DNA of 64,000 nucleotides from assembly GCA_040266995.1 (NCBI GenBank), contig JAWRHV010000001.1, forward strand, positions 1 through 64,000, written 5' to 3'. Numbering within the stretch: position 1 is the stretch's first letter; every line of letters starts with the position of its first letter. This DNA is from UBA4312 sp040266995 (GTDB taxonomy: Bacteria > Bacillota_I > Bacilli_A > Erysipelotrichales > Erysipelotrichaceae). This document shows positions 17,029 through 25,142 of this stretch, one piece after another. The notes beneath the pieces are model-generated. The model searched no databases, was not told the DNA's origin, and saw only the letters and a list, made by a program, of their open reading frames with translations. A program made the position numbers and the translations under genes.

Positions 17029-18219
17029 ATGAACTTTTTTACTACAGAACTAATGAAAAACCTATTCGCTAACGAAAATAATCTGCCTGCTTTTGAGCAA
17101 ACTGTCACAGAGCTTTTCCGCTCCCAGCTCGAGAAGTCCCTCAATGAAATACTTGCCTATGAATTGACCGCTTTCCTGGATTATGAACGCTATGAGCGCA
17201 GTGATAACCTCAATTCAAGAAACGGCTCCTACCAGCGGAAACTTGATACTAAGTATGGGCAGATCACGCTGAATATCCTTAGAGACCGGCTGGGTGAATT
17301 CTATACCTCTCTTATTCCCAGATACAGAAGAAGGGATTTCTCTACCGAAGCAACCATCCTGGATCTATATGAAGAAGGCATGAGCAATGCAGAAATTGCC
17401 AATATCATCCAGAAGCTCTGCGGCGCCCGCTATTCAAAGCAGACTGTCACCAATATTACTAACAAGGCTCTTGAAAGTATCGAGTCATTTAAGAACCGTC
17501 CTCTTAATAAAGAGTATGCAGTCGTCTTTCTTGACGGTACTTCAATGGCCATGAGAAGGGACACTGTTGCCAGGGAGATGGTACATATTGGTCTTGGCAT
17601 CACTTTAGAAGGCACCAAAGATATTCTGGGATACCTGAATGCACCTACAGAATCAGCTGAAGCATGGTCGGAGCTTCTTTATAGTTTCAAGGATCGCGGA
17701 CTTGAAAGAGTTTCTCTATTCTGCATGGATGGCCTTTCCGGCATGGAGAATGTCATTGAAGACATATTCCCGCAGTCAAATATCCAGCGCTGCCTTGTAC
17801 ATATACAGAGAAACATCTCGCACAAAGCACGTGTGGCTGACAGGAAGCAGATTACCGGCGACTTTAAACAGGTATACAGGTCAAAGGATAAAAAGACCGC
17901 ACAGAAAGAGCTGGACAGTTTCATTGGCAAGTGGGGCAAGAAATATCCATCCATTAAGGATTCGCTTATATCTAACCAACATTTACTGACCTTCTATGAT
18001 TATTCGGAATCAGTACGATCAAGCATCTACACGACCAATCTTATAGAAGGGAACAACAAGCAGTTAAAGCGTAATTTCAAAAAGAAAGGGCAGTTTCCCA
18101 ATGAACGATCGCAGGAGAAATATCTTGTATGCGAGTTCAATAAATATAATGAAAAGCATATGAATCACGTTCATCGAGGTTTTGGGCAAACTGTTAGAAG
18201 TGATTGGTTTGAAGATTGA
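17029..18219 (+). CDS. IS256-family (mutator type) transposase
   Basis: 396 residues from ATG 17029, chosen for the AAAGGA site 7 nt upstream; an in-frame ATG at 16993 lies in the hairpin loop and lacks a site. The DDE residues are visible: Asp in FLDGTSM, Asp in CMDGLSGM and Glu in TTNLIEGNNKQLKR. The segment RCLVHIQRNISHK and the N-terminal YERSDNLNSRNGSYQRKL are also typical of the family. The reading frame is unbroken, so the enzyme may be active. Its codon use is richer in G and C than the defence genes to its left. Confidence 0.95.
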   Translation: MNFFTTELMKNLFANENNLPAFEQTVTELFRSQLEKSLNEILAYELTAFLDYERYERSDNLNSRNGSYQRKLDTKYGQITLNILRDRLGEFYTSLIPRYRRRDFSTEATILDLYEEGMSNAEIANIIQKLCGARYSKQTVTNITNKALESIESFKNRPLNKEYAVVFLDGTSMAMRRDTVAREMVHIGLGITLEGTKDILGYLNAPTESAEAWSELLYSFKDRGLERVSLFCMDGLSGMENVIEDIFPQSNIQRCLVHIQRNISHKARVADRKQITGDFKQVYRSKDKKTAQKELDSFIGKWGKKYPSIKDSLISNQHLLTFYDYSESVRSSIYTTNLIEGNNKQLKRNFKKKGQFPNERSQEKYLVCEFNKYNEKHMNHVHRGFGQTVRSDWFED

Positions 18220-18495
18220 GCGATTCTAGGGATACTCAAAAGTACACAAAATTATTGACGGTATCTAATTATTTTTCAAAAACGTTAATTCTTTTTCGTA
18301 TCTATCATACATTTATATAGTTCATAATTATATCATATATTTCATTTTAGGGTATTTGGATCCCGTTTATCGTAGATTGAATAGACCGTTGATATTATCT
18401 TACATTTTGTTGAATTATTCTTAAGTATATAAAACCAAAATAAATACGTATACATTCTACAGTATTTCTAACATGCATTTCTATTTCTAAAAGAT

Positions 18496-18804
18496 TCAAT
18501 AGTTGCTCATATTATCTATCAACGGTTTTGATAATCGATTTGCTATGATCAAAATTAAAAGCAATAAAGCTGCGATAAAGTCAGCCATAAGTATTAAGCT
18601 CATATTCTTAAACTTATCCTCTGACTCCTGCTTGATCTTAGTAATCTCAATATCTTTTTTTGTCTATTGAGCATCATCCACCAATCATTTCAAATACTTT
18701 ACATACAGCCATGTTAAATAAATGACAGGGATTGTGATATACCACATGTTGATAAGCTGGCATAGACAAAGAACTGCTATGAAAAAAGAAATAATTGTTC
18801 CCAT
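18496..18804 (-). pseudogene. Decayed small membrane protein gene with two in-frame stops
   Basis: One reading frame from ATG 18804 (GAGGTGAAGAAACG upstream) to TGA 18496 would encode about 102 residues, but it is interrupted by TGA after codon 39 and TAG seven codons later. The first part (MGTIISFFIAVLCLCQ...) has two hydrophobic stretches; the part after the stops has a charged coiled segment (KKDIEITKIKQESEDKFK) and a strong hydrophobic helix (MADFIAALLLLILIIA). The frame stays open and protein-like across the stops, which fits recent decay. It starts 14 nt after the gene at 18818-19273, so it was once in that operon. Alternatively the first 39 codons are a small membrane peptide of their own. 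Confidence 0.6.
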
Positions 18805-18817
18805 CGTTTCTTCACCT

Positions 18818-19273
18818 CTAATTCTTATAAACTTGATTCAAAAATAATTCTTTACATCGTTCATAGTCATCCTGCCATGTACAGTGTCCATAGTTATAAT
18901 GATTTTCTTTCGCATCCCAGGAACATACATACAAATCGTTTTCATCCGTCCCTCTTTCAATACAGTAATAATTCACCTGTTTGAAGTTCAGATCAAAGAA
19001 CAGATACACACAATAACATAACGGTTCCTGTATGGGCTTTGGAAAAGTGATCTTGGCCATGACGATCTCATCATTGACACGGTAAGGTTCGGCTTGAAAA
19101 TCATCTTTGGTGTAAGGATTTACCACCTTTTCCTGTTGGCACATTTTGTCAAGGAAATCATTGAGAACCTCTGGATGATCCAGAAGGATGGCAATAAACT
19201 TCATTTTGTCTTTATAAAATAGGTTTGGTAATAATCGATGTTCTAACGCATACATGATTTCATACAGTGTCAT
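18818..19273 (-). CDS. Hypothetical protein, 151 residues
   Basis: I do not recognise the family. The protein is soluble, with a helical N-terminus (LYEIMYALEHRLLPNLFYKDKM), a middle that looks beta-rich (EPLCYCVYLFFDLNFKQVNYYCIER), and a C-terminus rich in Trp, Tyr and Cys (NYGHCTWQDDYERCKELF). It has GGAGGGATCC ahead of ATG 19273. It marks the inner end of the AT-rich left part of the window and precedes the decayed membrane gene. Immunity or toxin-related small proteins sometimes have this look, but nothing proves it. Confidence 0.65.
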   Translation of the reverse strand: MTLYEIMYALEHRLLPNLFYKDKMKFIAILLDHPEVLNDFLDKMCQQEKVVNPYTKDDFQAEPYRVNDEIVMAKITFPKPIQEPLCYCVYLFFDLNFKQVNYYCIERGTDENDLYVCSWDAKENHYNYGHCTWQDDYERCKELFLNQVYKN

Positions 19274-19330
19274 ATGGATCCCTCCTGTTACGTATCATAT
19301 ATCATTGAATCTGACATAATTCATGTCACA

Positions 19331-19365
19331 TATAAAAAAACTATACAGTTACACGCTGTATAGTT
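19331..19365 (-). terminator. Terminator of the MarR gene
   Basis: AACTATACAG and CTGTATAGTT pair in a 10-bp stem (19339-19348 with 19356-19365) with a 7-nt loop. On the minus strand the hairpin is followed by seven T. It overlaps the stop codon of the MarR gene. Confidence 0.8.
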
Positions 19366-19792
19366 ATTCTTTTCGGTACATTTCCTTCAGGTTATCCGCT
19401 ATCGTATCCAAAGAGGTATACATGTTCTGGCGCATTTCTTCGGATAAGCCTTGGCCGGCTGTTTTTAAAGCGTTGTTGGCTTTTTTCTGGATCTGTTTGA
19501 CAAGGATCCTTCCTTTGTCGGTCAAACGGATCGGAACGCGGTATCGATTAGAGCCGTAGGGTTCCACGATTCCTTTTTTCTGAAAAGCGGCGATGGCACG
19601 AGATACATCCGCTTTATCTCTTTGTGTCGTTTCGGCTAACCGGGATGCCGTCATCTCATGCTCTGAGAGCATCATCAAGTAAAGAGCATAAGCGCCACGT
19701 AACCCATAGGGCTTCATTTCTTCCGTGGCAATTTTGTTCCAATAACGAGTAATGCTGAAAACTGACAAAGTAAAGTGTTCAAACCGTTCCAT
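19364..19792 (-). CDS. MarR family transcriptional regulator
   Basis: 142 residues with a typical MarR winged helix: YLMMLSEHEMTASRLAE, DKADVSRAIAAFQKKGIVEPYGS and the wing RVPIRLTDKGRIL. It acts as a dimer on palindromic operators, usually repressing its own region in the absence of a small ligand. It lies 25 nt downstream of the degV gene on the same strand and is co-transcribed with it. The perfect palindrome at 20738-20753 upstream of degV is a likely target. The ligand could be a fatty acid or acyl compound, given DegV, but this is inference. Confidence 0.88.
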   Translation of the reverse strand: MERFEHFTLSVFSITRYWNKIATEEMKPYGLRGAYALYLMMLSEHEMTASRLAETTQRDKADVSRAIAAFQKKGIVEPYGSNRYRVPIRLTDKGRILVKQIQKKANNALKTAGQGLSEEMRQNMYTSLDTIADNLKEMYRKE

Positions 19793-19817
19793 CTTTTCAT
19801 CCCTTCTAACGTTTTAT

Positions 19818-20666
19818 TTATTTTGAAAAAAAAGCAACACCGACAGCCCCTGGCCCGGCATGGGTTCCCACAACCGTACAGATCTGCGTACATTCCAGAT
19901 CATCTAACTGCGATTGCCATAAAGAGCGACTATCCTGTATATAATTCTTCAACAGCGCATCCGATGTTCCGGTATAGCCTAATAATACAGGCAGACTGGT
20001 ATCCGCTCCATATTCCTGCACCTGCTGGGTCAAATAGTTGTTGGCTTTTTTGGCACCACGGGCTTTTCCCAAGATGCGTATTTGTCCCTCTTCAATGGTA
20101 ATAACCGGTTTAATATGCATCATGCCGCCGGCTAAGGCCGTTGTCTTGGAAATTCTTCCGCCTCGTTTCAGGTATTCCAATGTATCCAGCTTGGCCAGCA
20201 AACGAACTTTGCTGCGCATCTTGATCAACACAGCCTCCAGTTCCCGTAAATTCATGCCTTGATCGATGCATTGGATCGCATACTCTGTCAATATACCGGC
20301 GCCAATAGCCACATTACAGCTGTCTACGACACGGATCTCAGGATATGCCTGGGCAGCTAAAGAAGCGCTTTGCCATGTACCGGATAATCCGGAAGATACC
20401 GTAATCACGATCGCTTCCTGTCCTTTTTCATGAATCTTGGCAAAGACCTTGTCAAAAGCAGCCGGGGTCACCTGGCTGGTTTTCGGCATCACTTCTTCGG
20501 ATTCCAATTTCTCATAAAATTCCAACCGGCTCATGTCGATTCCATCCAGGTATTCCTTCCCGTTAAAAGACAAAGTTAACGGGACAATATGCACACGGTT
20601 TTCCAACCGGGGTGCAATATCTGTGCTTGAATCTATAATGACCTGTATATTTCTTTCATTATTCAT
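19818..20666 (-). CDS. DegV family fatty-acid-binding protein
   Basis: About 282 residues from ATG 20666, picked because AAAGGAG lies upstream; an ATG at 20699 has no site. Family features are IDSSTDI near the start, SQVTPAAF, VSSGLSGTWQSA, VVDSCNVAIGAG and LAKLDTLEYLKRGGRIS. DegV (FakB-like) proteins bind a fatty acid and, with a FakA kinase, present it for phosphorylation and use in phospholipid synthesis. No fakA gene is in this window. The gene lies just after the fatty-acid operon with its own promoter region, which fits a role in lipid supply. Confidence 0.88.
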   Translation of the reverse strand: MNNERNIQVIIDSSTDIAPRLENRVHIVPLTLSFNGKEYLDGIDMSRLEFYEKLESEEVMPKTSQVTPAAFDKVFAKIHEKGQEAIVITVSSGLSGTWQSASLAAQAYPEIRVVDSCNVAIGAGILTEYAIQCIDQGMNLRELEAVLIKMRSKVRLLAKLDTLEYLKRGGRISKTTALAGGMMHIKPVITIEEGQIRILGKARGAKKANNYLTQQVQEYGADTSLPVLLGYTGTSDALLKNYIQDSRSLWQSQLDDLECTQICTVVGTHAGPGAVGVAFFSK

Positions 20667-20737
20667 ATTGTAACATCTCCTTTGTGTTGATTCCAACAAA
20701 ATGTTGTTTTGTCAACCTCTAGAAGTTATCATATATT

Positions 20738-20753
20738 TGTTGACTTGTCAACA
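20738..20753. promoter_or_regulatory. Perfect palindrome upstream of degV-marR
   Basis: TGTTGAC and GTCAACA are exact inverted repeats with a 2-nt centre. On the minus strand the sequence contains TTGACA, a perfect -35 hexamer, so a repressor bound here would cover the promoter of degV. A further TTGACA follows about 30 bp downstream. The MarR protein encoded at the end of this operon is the obvious candidate to bind it. Confidence 0.6.
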
Positions 20754-20769
20754 TGTATGGTTAATCTTT

Positions 20770-20804
20770 TATTCAAAAGAAAAGACCAGTTTACGCTCTG
20801 GTCT
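20770..20804 (-). terminator. Terminator of the fatty-acid operon
   Basis: AGACCAG (20783-20789) pairs with CTGGTCT (20798-20804), 8-nt loop, followed on the minus strand by a T-rich run. It comes directly after the stop codon of the plsC gene and ends the long operon. Confidence 0.75.
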
Positions 20805-21482
20805 CTACTCGTAAAGAATACCATCTTCAATGATCTGATGAATTAAAACGGATAGTTGCGCTTCTGTCAATTCTTTGTATTCTTCATAGGTGATTGGATT
20901 ATGATAGGTGATGGAAAGGTCCTTTCCTTTATACTTCGTATCGATACAATAGGAATGATTTAATGTGATAGGTACAATAGGTACCTTTGCCATATAGGCC
21001 AGCTGCAATGATTTTGGCTTGAATGGATTCATCGCATCTTGTTTGGAGCGTGTTCCTTCCGGAAAGATCAATACGATCTGTCCTTTTTTTAAACGGCGAA
21101 GCGCTTCTCTCAACATATAGATATTCCCTTCCTTGGTGTCTCTATCAAACAGGATCGTTTCGATATTCCTTGCCCAGCGTCCGATGACCGGCAGCTTACC
21201 AGCCCCTTCCTTAGCTATGAAGTATACCGGTTGACTGCATGAAGCCATCACAAGCACCGGATCAAGCGTGCCTTGATGATTGGATACCAGCAGACATCCT
21301 TTTTCAGGGATATTCGATTGTCCCCAGACAGTAAAGGTCATTCCGATCCGCTTTAACACCTTCTCGGCCCATTGTCGACAGCGCTCATATGCCAGTTCGC
21401 TCTTTCGTTTCGAATACACGAAAGAAGAGACCCAGGCTTGTGGCAATAATGGTACACATCTTCCAATTCGCATCCAGTTCAT
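20805..21482 (-). CDS. plsC: 1-acyl-sn-glycerol-3-phosphate acyltransferase (PlsC family)
   Basis: 225 residues with the catalytic H-x4-D motif at His69-Asp74 (NHQGTLDPV) and the substrate-binding FPEGTRS near residue 140-146. The enzyme transfers an acyl chain from acyl-ACP or acyl-phosphate to lysophosphatidate, giving phosphatidate at the membrane face. It is the last gene of the fatty-acid operon and overlaps the end of acpS by 4 nt, so acyl synthesis and its use in lipid are co-expressed. The length is at the short end of the usual PlsC range. Confidence 0.9.
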   Translation of the reverse strand: MNWMRIGRCVPLLPQAWVSSFVYSKRKSELAYERCRQWAEKVLKRIGMTFTVWGQSNIPEKGCLLVSNHQGTLDPVLVMASCSQPVYFIAKEGAGKLPVIGRWARNIETILFDRDTKEGNIYMLREALRRLKKGQIVLIFPEGTRSKQDAMNPFKPKSLQLAYMAKVPIVPITLNHSYCIDTKYKGKDLSITYHNPITYEEYKELTEAQLSVLIHQIIEDGILYE

Positions 21483-21814
21483 TCTTGCTGCCTTTCTACA
21501 AGGGCATAGCCAATCGCATACGCTTTCTCATGGGAAATGCTCAGATGGATCTTATAGCCTTCTATATGGACTGTTGGCTTTCCTTGGGGATCGGGCAGGA
21601 TTTCCAAAGATTTCATAGATACAGGAATATCCAGCGCTTTGATCAACGCTTCCTTGGCCGCAAAGCGTCCGGCCAGAAATGTTCGCTGCCGGCTTTGTTG
21701 AAAAGAGCTATAAAGCACTTGTTCTCTTTGGGTCAGGATCCGTTCTTTCCATTGATTCTGCCGCTCTTTAAACCGATCAGTCTCTACGATGTCACAGCCA
21801 ATCCCCACGATCAT
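21479..21814 (-). CDS. acpS: Holo-ACP synthase
   Basis: 111 residues from ATG 21814, which overlaps the fabZ stop as ATGA; longer readings from 21853 lie inside fabZ and are not needed. The start MIVGIGCDIVETDRF carries the Mg-binding Asp of the AcpS family, and FAAKEALIKAL is the second signature. It transfers 4'-phosphopantetheine from CoA to Ser34 of the acyl carrier protein encoded at the head of the same operon. Length is slightly below the usual 118-126 residues, but all core motifs are present. Confidence 0.92.
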   Translation of the reverse strand: MIVGIGCDIVETDRFKERQNQWKERILTQREQVLYSSFQQSRQRTFLAGRFAAKEALIKALDIPVSMKSLEILPDPQGKPTVHIEGYKIHLSISHEKAYAIGYALVERQQE

Positions 21815-22248
21815 CCGTTCTCTCCCAACGCACACATGATTTCGCCCTGACACACACGTTTTCCTTTCACGGTAGCTTCTACTTTCGCAAAATAGATCGA
21901 CATCCGTTGACGGGTCATCTCTACATAGAGTTCCAGCTGGTCGCCGGGAATGACCTGACGGTAAAAACGCATATGGTTGATGCCGGCCAGATAACCGATC
22001 TTTCCCTGGTTTTGGGGATCGGTCATCAATAAAACACAGCCGGTCTGAGCCAGCGCTTCCACGATCAAAACACCGGGAAACACGTGTTTTTGGGGAAAAT
22101 GGCCTAAAAACGGGTATTCGTTTACCGATACATTCTTAATGCCTTTGATGGTCTTTTTTTCCTGATCGATTTCTTCAATGCCATCCACATACAGAAATGG
22201 AAAACGATGGGGAATGATCGCCTGTATTTCATTGCTATTATAGATCAT
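21811..22248 (-). CDS. fabZ: 3-hydroxyacyl-ACP dehydratase FabZ
   Basis: 145 residues from ATG 22248, behind GGGGGAGG and overlapping the fabF stop as ATGA. Family motifs are IIPHRFPFLYVDGI, GHFPQKHVFPGVLIVEALAQ with the catalytic His and Glu, and the hot-dog strand FYRQVIPGDQLELYVE. It dehydrates 3-hydroxyacyl-ACP to trans-2-enoyl-ACP in each elongation round. In some firmicutes a FabZ homologue (FabN) also isomerises the double bond; that cannot be read here. Confidence 0.93.
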   Translation of the reverse strand: MIYNSNEIQAIIPHRFPFLYVDGIEEIDQEKKTIKGIKNVSVNEYPFLGHFPQKHVFPGVLIVEALAQTGCVLLMTDPQNQGKIGYLAGINHMRFYRQVIPGDQLELYVEMTRQRMSIYFAKVEATVKGKRVCQGEIMCALGENG

Positions 22249-23486
22249 AGATCCTCCCCCTTCCATTTCTTAAAGATCAAGGACGCATTGTGCCCCCCAA
22301 AACCAAAGGAATTGTTCATGACCACATCCAAATTCTTTTTTCGGTGTTCGCTCATAACCACATCCAGATCACACTCTTTGTCTTTGTTCTGTAAATTCAA
22401 GGTCATCGGAATCGTATTGTGGTGCATGGACAAGAGACACAGCACCGATTCAACCGCGCCACTGGCCCCCAGACAATGACCGGTATATGATTTCGTACTG
22501 GAAATCGGAATACCGGCACTGGCAGATTTGAATACAGAACGAATCGCCTGGATCTCCATACGGTCATTTAAAGACGTGCTGGTGCCATGTGCATTGATAT
22601 AGTCCATCTGTTCCAGCGCTATGTTTGCTTCCGTAACCGCCTGGTTCATCGCCTTGGCTGCTCCGGCCCCATCTTCCAAAGGAGCGGTTATATGATGGGC
22701 ATCACAGGTCGATCCATACCCGATGATCTCCCCATAGATCTTTGCGTTTCTTTCCACCGCATGCCCATATTCCTCCAGAATTAGGATACCGGCGCCTTCT
22801 CCCATCACAAAGCCGCTTCTATCCTTGTCAAAAGGAATCGAGGCCCGGTTTGGATCGGACCCGGTATGCAGGGCCCGCATGGATTGAAAACCAGCCACGG
22901 ACAATGGGGTAATCGAGGCTTCGCTGCCACCGGCTACAATACAGTCTTCCAAACCGAGTTTGATCCGATGAAAGGCTTCTCCAATGGCATTGGTGCCGGA
23001 AGCACAGGCAGTCACAATCGACTGGCAATTGCCTCGAGCCTGCAGATCAATGGCTACAGATCCCGCCGCCAAATTGATCAGGCTCATCGGAATGAAATAA
23101 GGAGACACTCGCGATGGACCTCTATCCTTCAGAGCATTTTCACATTTTTCGATGGTTTCGATCCCGCCGATCCCGGATCCGATCATCACACCGACACGGT
23201 CCATATCCATTCGATCGCCTGACAATCCGCTATCCTGCCATGCCTGGTGGCTGGCAATCCGGGCAAACTGCACAAAGCGGTCATTAAAGCGAAAATCTCG
23301 TGGGGTAAAAGGATGTATGTCCAGATCTTTGACCTGGGCAGCTAATTTCACTTTATACGCTTCGGTATCAAAATGATCGATCGGTCCGATGCCCGAACGA
23401 TCTTGTTCAATGGATTGCCAGGCTTGCTCGATCGTATTTCCGATCGGACTGACCAATCCCATTCCCGTAATTACAACTCGTCTCAT
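22245..23486 (-). CDS. fabF: 3-oxoacyl-ACP synthase II (FabF)
   Basis: 413 residues from ATG 23486, behind TAGGAGG; the 23504 start would add six residues without support. The catalytic triad is complete: Cys161 in TACASGTNA, His300 in NAHGTSTSLND, and His337 in SYTGHCLGASGA. The C-terminal NSFGFGGHNAS loop is also present. It condenses malonyl-ACP with growing acyl-ACP. It is the only elongating condensing enzyme in the operon, since there is no second KAS of the FabB type. Confidence 0.95.
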   Translation of the reverse strand: MRRVVITGMGLVSPIGNTIEQAWQSIEQDRSGIGPIDHFDTEAYKVKLAAQVKDLDIHPFTPRDFRFNDRFVQFARIASHQAWQDSGLSGDRMDMDRVGVMIGSGIGGIETIEKCENALKDRGPSRVSPYFIPMSLINLAAGSVAIDLQARGNCQSIVTACASGTNAIGEAFHRIKLGLEDCIVAGGSEASITPLSVAGFQSMRALHTGSDPNRASIPFDKDRSGFVMGEGAGILILEEYGHAVERNAKIYGEIIGYGSTCDAHHITAPLEDGAGAAKAMNQAVTEANIALEQMDYINAHGTSTSLNDRMEIQAIRSVFKSASAGIPISSTKSYTGHCLGASGAVESVLCLLSMHHNTIPMTLNLQNKDKECDLDVVMSEHRKKNLDVVMNNSFGFGGHNASLIFKKWKGEDL

Positions 23487-23494
23487 ACATCCTC

Positions 23495-24223
23495 CTACAT
23501 GCACATACCGCCGTCCACCTGAAGTACGTGGCCGGTAATATATTGACTGTTCGCTAAAAAGTAGACAGCTTGGGCTACATCTTGCGGCTTTCCTGCCTGT
23601 TTCAATGGAATATTTTCAACCATCTTATCGCGGACACTGGCACTCAGTGCCTGGGTCATATCGGTGGTGATAAATCCCGGGGCAACCGCATTGACACAAA
23701 TCTGACGCGAAGCCAGTTCTCTGGCCAGTGATTTCGTCAATCCGATGACACCGGCTTTGCTGCTGGCATAATTGGTCTGACCGGCATTGCCTGTGATACC
23801 GGCTACACTGGACAGATTGACTATGCTGCCGCTCTTTTGACGCAGCATGATGCGGCTGGCCTGCTGGCAACATAAAAAGGTGCCTTTTAAATTGATATCG
23901 ATAACATCAGTAAAATCTTTTTCCTTCATGCGAAGAAACAACCCATCACGGGTAATGCCCGCATTGTTAACTAATACATCCAACCGTCCATATCGATCCA
24001 TGATCGCATCAAACATCTCTTTGACATCCTGGGCATTGGATACATTCCCTTTGATCATCATGGAGTTCGGTTGGATGGACCGGATCTGCTGGCATGCCTC
24101 CTGGGCTGCCCACTCATTGCCTTGATAGTTAATGACGACATCATAGCCATGGCCGGCAAAATGCAAGCCAATGGCTTTTCCGATTCCCCGGCTTCCACCG
24201 GTGACAAACACAACCTTATTCAT
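23495..24223 (-). CDS. fabG: 3-oxoacyl-ACP reductase FabG
   Basis: 242-residue short-chain dehydrogenase with TGGSRGIGKAIG at the N-terminus, NNAG at 86-89, and the catalytic Ser139, Tyr152 and Lys156 (YASSKAG). The C-terminus GHVLQVDGGMCM is typical of FabG. It reduces 3-oxoacyl-ACP with NADPH. Its start overlaps the fabD stop by 8 nt, and its stop overlaps the spacer before fabF, so the run fabD-fabG-fabF is tightly coupled. Confidence 0.95.
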   Translation of the reverse strand: MNKVVFVTGGSRGIGKAIGLHFAGHGYDVVINYQGNEWAAQEACQQIRSIQPNSMMIKGNVSNAQDVKEMFDAIMDRYGRLDVLVNNAGITRDGLFLRMKEKDFTDVIDINLKGTFLCCQQASRIMLRQKSGSIVNLSSVAGITGNAGQTNYASSKAGVIGLTKSLARELASRQICVNAVAPGFITTDMTQALSASVRDKMVENIPLKQAGKPQDVAQAVYFLANSQYITGHVLQVDGGMCM

Positions 24224-25142
24224 GCTTCCACTCCTTTTTTAATGCCAGAAAATCCTCAAACGTGCTGATGCTGAAGACTTTGACATTTTTATCGGTTGCC
24301 TTAACAAATTTGCTTAAGGCATGTCCAGGTCCGATTTCAATGAAAGTATCGACCCCTTTGTCTACCATGGTCTGGATCGACTGGGCAAAACGGACACTGC
24401 TTTTGATCTGACGGATCAACAATTCTTTGATTTCCGTTGTTTCGATTTGACCGGTGACATTAAAGATGACCGGGAACCGGCATGGTTGCAGTGGTACATC
24501 CTTCAATACATCCGCCAGTTTTTCACTGGCCGGGATCATCAACGGGGAATGAAACGCGCCGGCAACCGATAACGGGATCATACGTCGGATCCCCTTCTTT
24601 TTCAGCTGCTCCCGGGCCTTGTCCAAAGCCGGCTGTGTGGCTGATAAAACCACCTGATTCGGACTGTTATAGTTGGCAATGACACAAAAGTCCTCCCCCT
24701 GGCTTACAGAATCACACACCGCCTGGATGGTTTCGACATCCTTGTCCAACACGGCCATCATACGGCTGTTTTTTCCTTTCAGAGCTTCGGCCATGATCAG
24801 ACCTCTTTGCCGGACAACCTGTAAACTATCATCCAAAGATAAAGCCCCGGCATAGGTTAAAGCCGAATACTCTCCCAAACTCAGTCCGGCTACATAGTCC
24901 GGCTGGATCCCCAGATCCGACACGCAGGCCGCAATCGCTAAGGACGTAGCCAAAATGGCACATTGTGTATACGCCGTATCATTCAAAGCTTCTTCAGGCC
25001 CCTGGAAACAGATTCGTTTTAAATCAAAATCCAAATGTATGGAGTTATATACATGACGGGCCAGCTTCATCTTCTGATAAAAGTCCTGTCCCATACCTAC
25101 ATATTGGGAACCTTGTCCCGCAAACAAAAAACCAACTTTCAT
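24216..25142 (-). CDS. fabD: Malonyl-CoA:ACP transacylase FabD
   Basis: 308 residues with AGQGSQ near the start, the nucleophile Ser88 in GLSLGEYSAL, and His198 in GAFHSPLM. The enzyme moves malonyl from CoA to the acyl carrier protein. Length and motif order are normal. It overlaps the FabX-like gene by 4 nt. Confidence 0.95.
   Translation of the reverse strand: MKVGFLFAGQGSQYVGMGQDFYQKMKLARHVYNSIHLDFDLKRICFQGPEEALNDTAYTQCAILATSLAIAACVSDLGIQPDYVAGLSLGEYSALTYAGALSLDDSLQVVRQRGLIMAEALKGKNSRMMAVLDKDVETIQAVCDSVSQGEDFCVIANYNSPNQVVLSATQPALDKAREQLKKKGIRRMIPLSVAGAFHSPLMIPASEKLADVLKDVPLQPCRFPVIFNVTGQIETTEIKELLIRQIKSSVRFAQSIQTMVDKGVDTFIEIGPGHALSKFVKATDKNVKVFSISTFEDFLALKKEWKHE

Larger units (their letters stand above)
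16923..18265 (+). mobile_element. IS256-family insertion sequence (1343 bp)
   Basis: The element is bounded by imperfect terminal inverted repeats: left GATAGCGTAAAATATCTTGT from 16923, and right, read on the minus strand from 18265, GATACCGTCAATAATTTTGT. Both continue GTA. A subterminal inverted pair (GAGTATCC..TAG) is also seen near 16977 and 18227. The size is usual for the family. The flanks, TTGGTAAG on the left and TAATTATT on the right, are not the 8-bp duplication expected of a fresh insertion. It encodes one transposase and looks intact. Confidence 0.85.

Noticed and set aside
18496..18804. TGA read as tryptophan, which would extend the small membrane protein
   Set aside because: A TAG stop follows seven codons later, and nothing else in the window suggests reassigned TGA; decay is simpler.
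23625..23873. Open frames overlapping the fab genes on either strand
   Set aside because: They are GC-driven shadows of the well-supported fab genes, without their own start signals or motifs.
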